Assembly: GCF_023053635.1 (NCBI RefSeq)
Contig: NC_086172.1
Location: 22,411,501 to 22,475,500 of the forward strand
Length of the DNA stretch: 64,000 bases
Direction: 5' to 3'
Origin: Elgaria multicarinata webbii
Lineage: Eukaryota > Chordata > Lepidosauria > Squamata > Anguidae
The translations under genes and the position numbers were made by a program. Positions 62,901 through 64,000 of the stretch are shown piece by piece (the stretch's first letter is position 1; each line of letters opens with the position of its first letter). The notes beneath the pieces were generated by a model. It saw nothing but the letters and a program-made list of their open reading frames with translations, was not told the origin of the DNA and ran no database searches.

Positions 62901-64000
62901 AAAGAGAAAAACTCATTGCATACGTATGCATTTATACATATTAATAGGTTTTGGATGGGTTTGGGTTTTGTTTGTTTTTTTGGTTTCAAGCATACAAATT
63001 TTAAAAGCACATCTGTTTTCTGCTGGAACTCAGTGTCTGCATGCGATATGCCTTTTTAGAGCAAGCCCAGAACCCCCACTATATAACATGCTGAAACAAA
63101 AATTAAAACACCTTAAAAAGAGGAGACTTTTAAAGAAGGGTTAAAACCCAAGGAGATAAAATTACACACAGAACAAAATCTTTAACAAAAGGTGTTATAT
63201 CAGAAAGCGTTATGACAAAGTATGAGTAATGACAAAAATATCTTATTTTCATATTTAAAACTATACAACATGGTATGACCCTGCCATACCCCAAGGAGGT
63301 TTGCCCCGAAAGAAAAAAGAATAATGAGGAATATGGAAGGGAGTTATAGAGCTCAGAGAGTAGTTTGTGTTGCACAGGTGAAACATGGTATTATAAGAAC
63401 CCAGAACCAGTTTTTCTGTGTTTTGCTTTTATTGTTTTCTTGGTATGCAGATTTTGCTTGGGGTCAGCTTGCTAGTTCATTTGCTGTATATATGCCATGC
63501 AGTTTACCATTTCAAAAGTTAGCTTATCATGCCACTGGAGTCTGTCAGTAATATTAAAAGGTCATGCGAACTGAAGTTATCAATTAAGAAACTCTTTACC
63601 TATTTTAATATTTTGAAACAGTTCTCTTATTGCACTTGGTTTGTTTACTCCGTTCTTTGTTTTTTTAAAAAAAGTTAGGCCAAAATAGTTCATTGATAAC
63701 ATTTGACTTGTCTCTTAACACCCTAAAAAAAGAGAAATGAGTGGAGGGAGTTCTTGAACTTGATCTCCAAAAAGGACAGTTTTCCTTCAGCCCTTTCATA
63801 AATATCTCAGCTTGCAGTTTGTAGTAAATCATTTCCTTCTGCAGTGATGTATTTTCTGTAAAGCTACTACAAAAAGCCACCATATTCAGAAATCCAGTAA
63901 TGCACAGAAAAGTTCCTCCAATGAGTTCCTTAGATACCTTGTTGGCTTGGATCATATCTTCTCTTTTTGACATTTCTTCCAGTTAAAGAAGAGACAAAAT
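60000..64000 (-). other. AT-rich, repeat-poor block; candidate 3' UTR of the next gene (ADAM23 by synteny)
   Basis: After the repeat tail at 59982, about 4 kb lacks the SINE, LINE and MITE pieces found everywhere else in the window and is strongly AT-rich. Repeat depletion over several kilobases is typical of long 3' UTRs. In human the gene beyond FAM237A is ADAM23, whose 3' end faces DYTN, so it would be transcribed from the minus strand here. No ADAM coding exon is visible, so this rests on position and texture only. Confidence 0.3.

Noticed and set aside
63665-63973. 102-codon minus-strand open frame near the window end, tested as an ADAM23 exon
   Set aside because: It has no disintegrin, cysteine-rich, EGF or transmembrane pattern expected for ADAM23.

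Overview
The window is vertebrate nuclear DNA, most likely from a squamate reptile. It carries several copies of the tRNA-derived Sauria SINE, Bov-B (RTE) LINE 3' ends, CR1- and L2-like LINE pieces, hAT-type miniature elements and many microsatellites. Long introns with GT-AG borders separate short exons. I cannot tell lizard from snake from the sequence alone.

Three protein-coding genes can be read. (1) About 1-19.3 kb, plus strand: the 3' part of MDH1B, a malate-dehydrogenase-like protein. Nine exons are visible and the 5' exons lie before the window. Its last six exons encode an acidic tail that ends in a hydrophobic segment, which looks like a C-terminal membrane anchor. (2) 19.4-44.3 kb, plus strand: a complete DYTN (dystrotelin) gene of 14 coding exons and 673 codons, with dystrophin-family EF-hand-like exons, a ZZ zinc finger, coiled coil and an acidic C-terminal region. 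Its start codon is only about 0.8 kb after the MDH1B stop. (3) 48.1-50.85 kb, minus strand: FAM237A, the precursor of neurosecretory protein GL (NPGL). It has two coding exons, a signal peptide, two cysteines and a Gly-Leu-Gly-Lys-Arg amidation/cleavage site. A CpG island at about 53.5-54.5 kb is its likely promoter and holds strong splice donors on both strands.

The order MDH1B, DYTN, FAM237A matches the human 2q33 neighbourhood as I remember it. There the next gene is ADAM23, with its 3' end facing DYTN. The repeat-poor, AT-rich block at about 60-64 kb is therefore a candidate ADAM23 3' UTR, but no coding exon confirms this.

The rest is intron or intergenic DNA filled by old and young repeats. 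The clearest insertions have intact target duplications: a solo LTR in DYTN intron 7 (5 bp), a 127-bp hairpin element (8 bp), a palindromic hAT-like MITE (8 bp) and a Sauria SINE just after the DYTN stop (11 bp). The genes do not form a pathway; they are syntenic neighbours. I found no RNA genes, CRISPR arrays or bacterial-type features.
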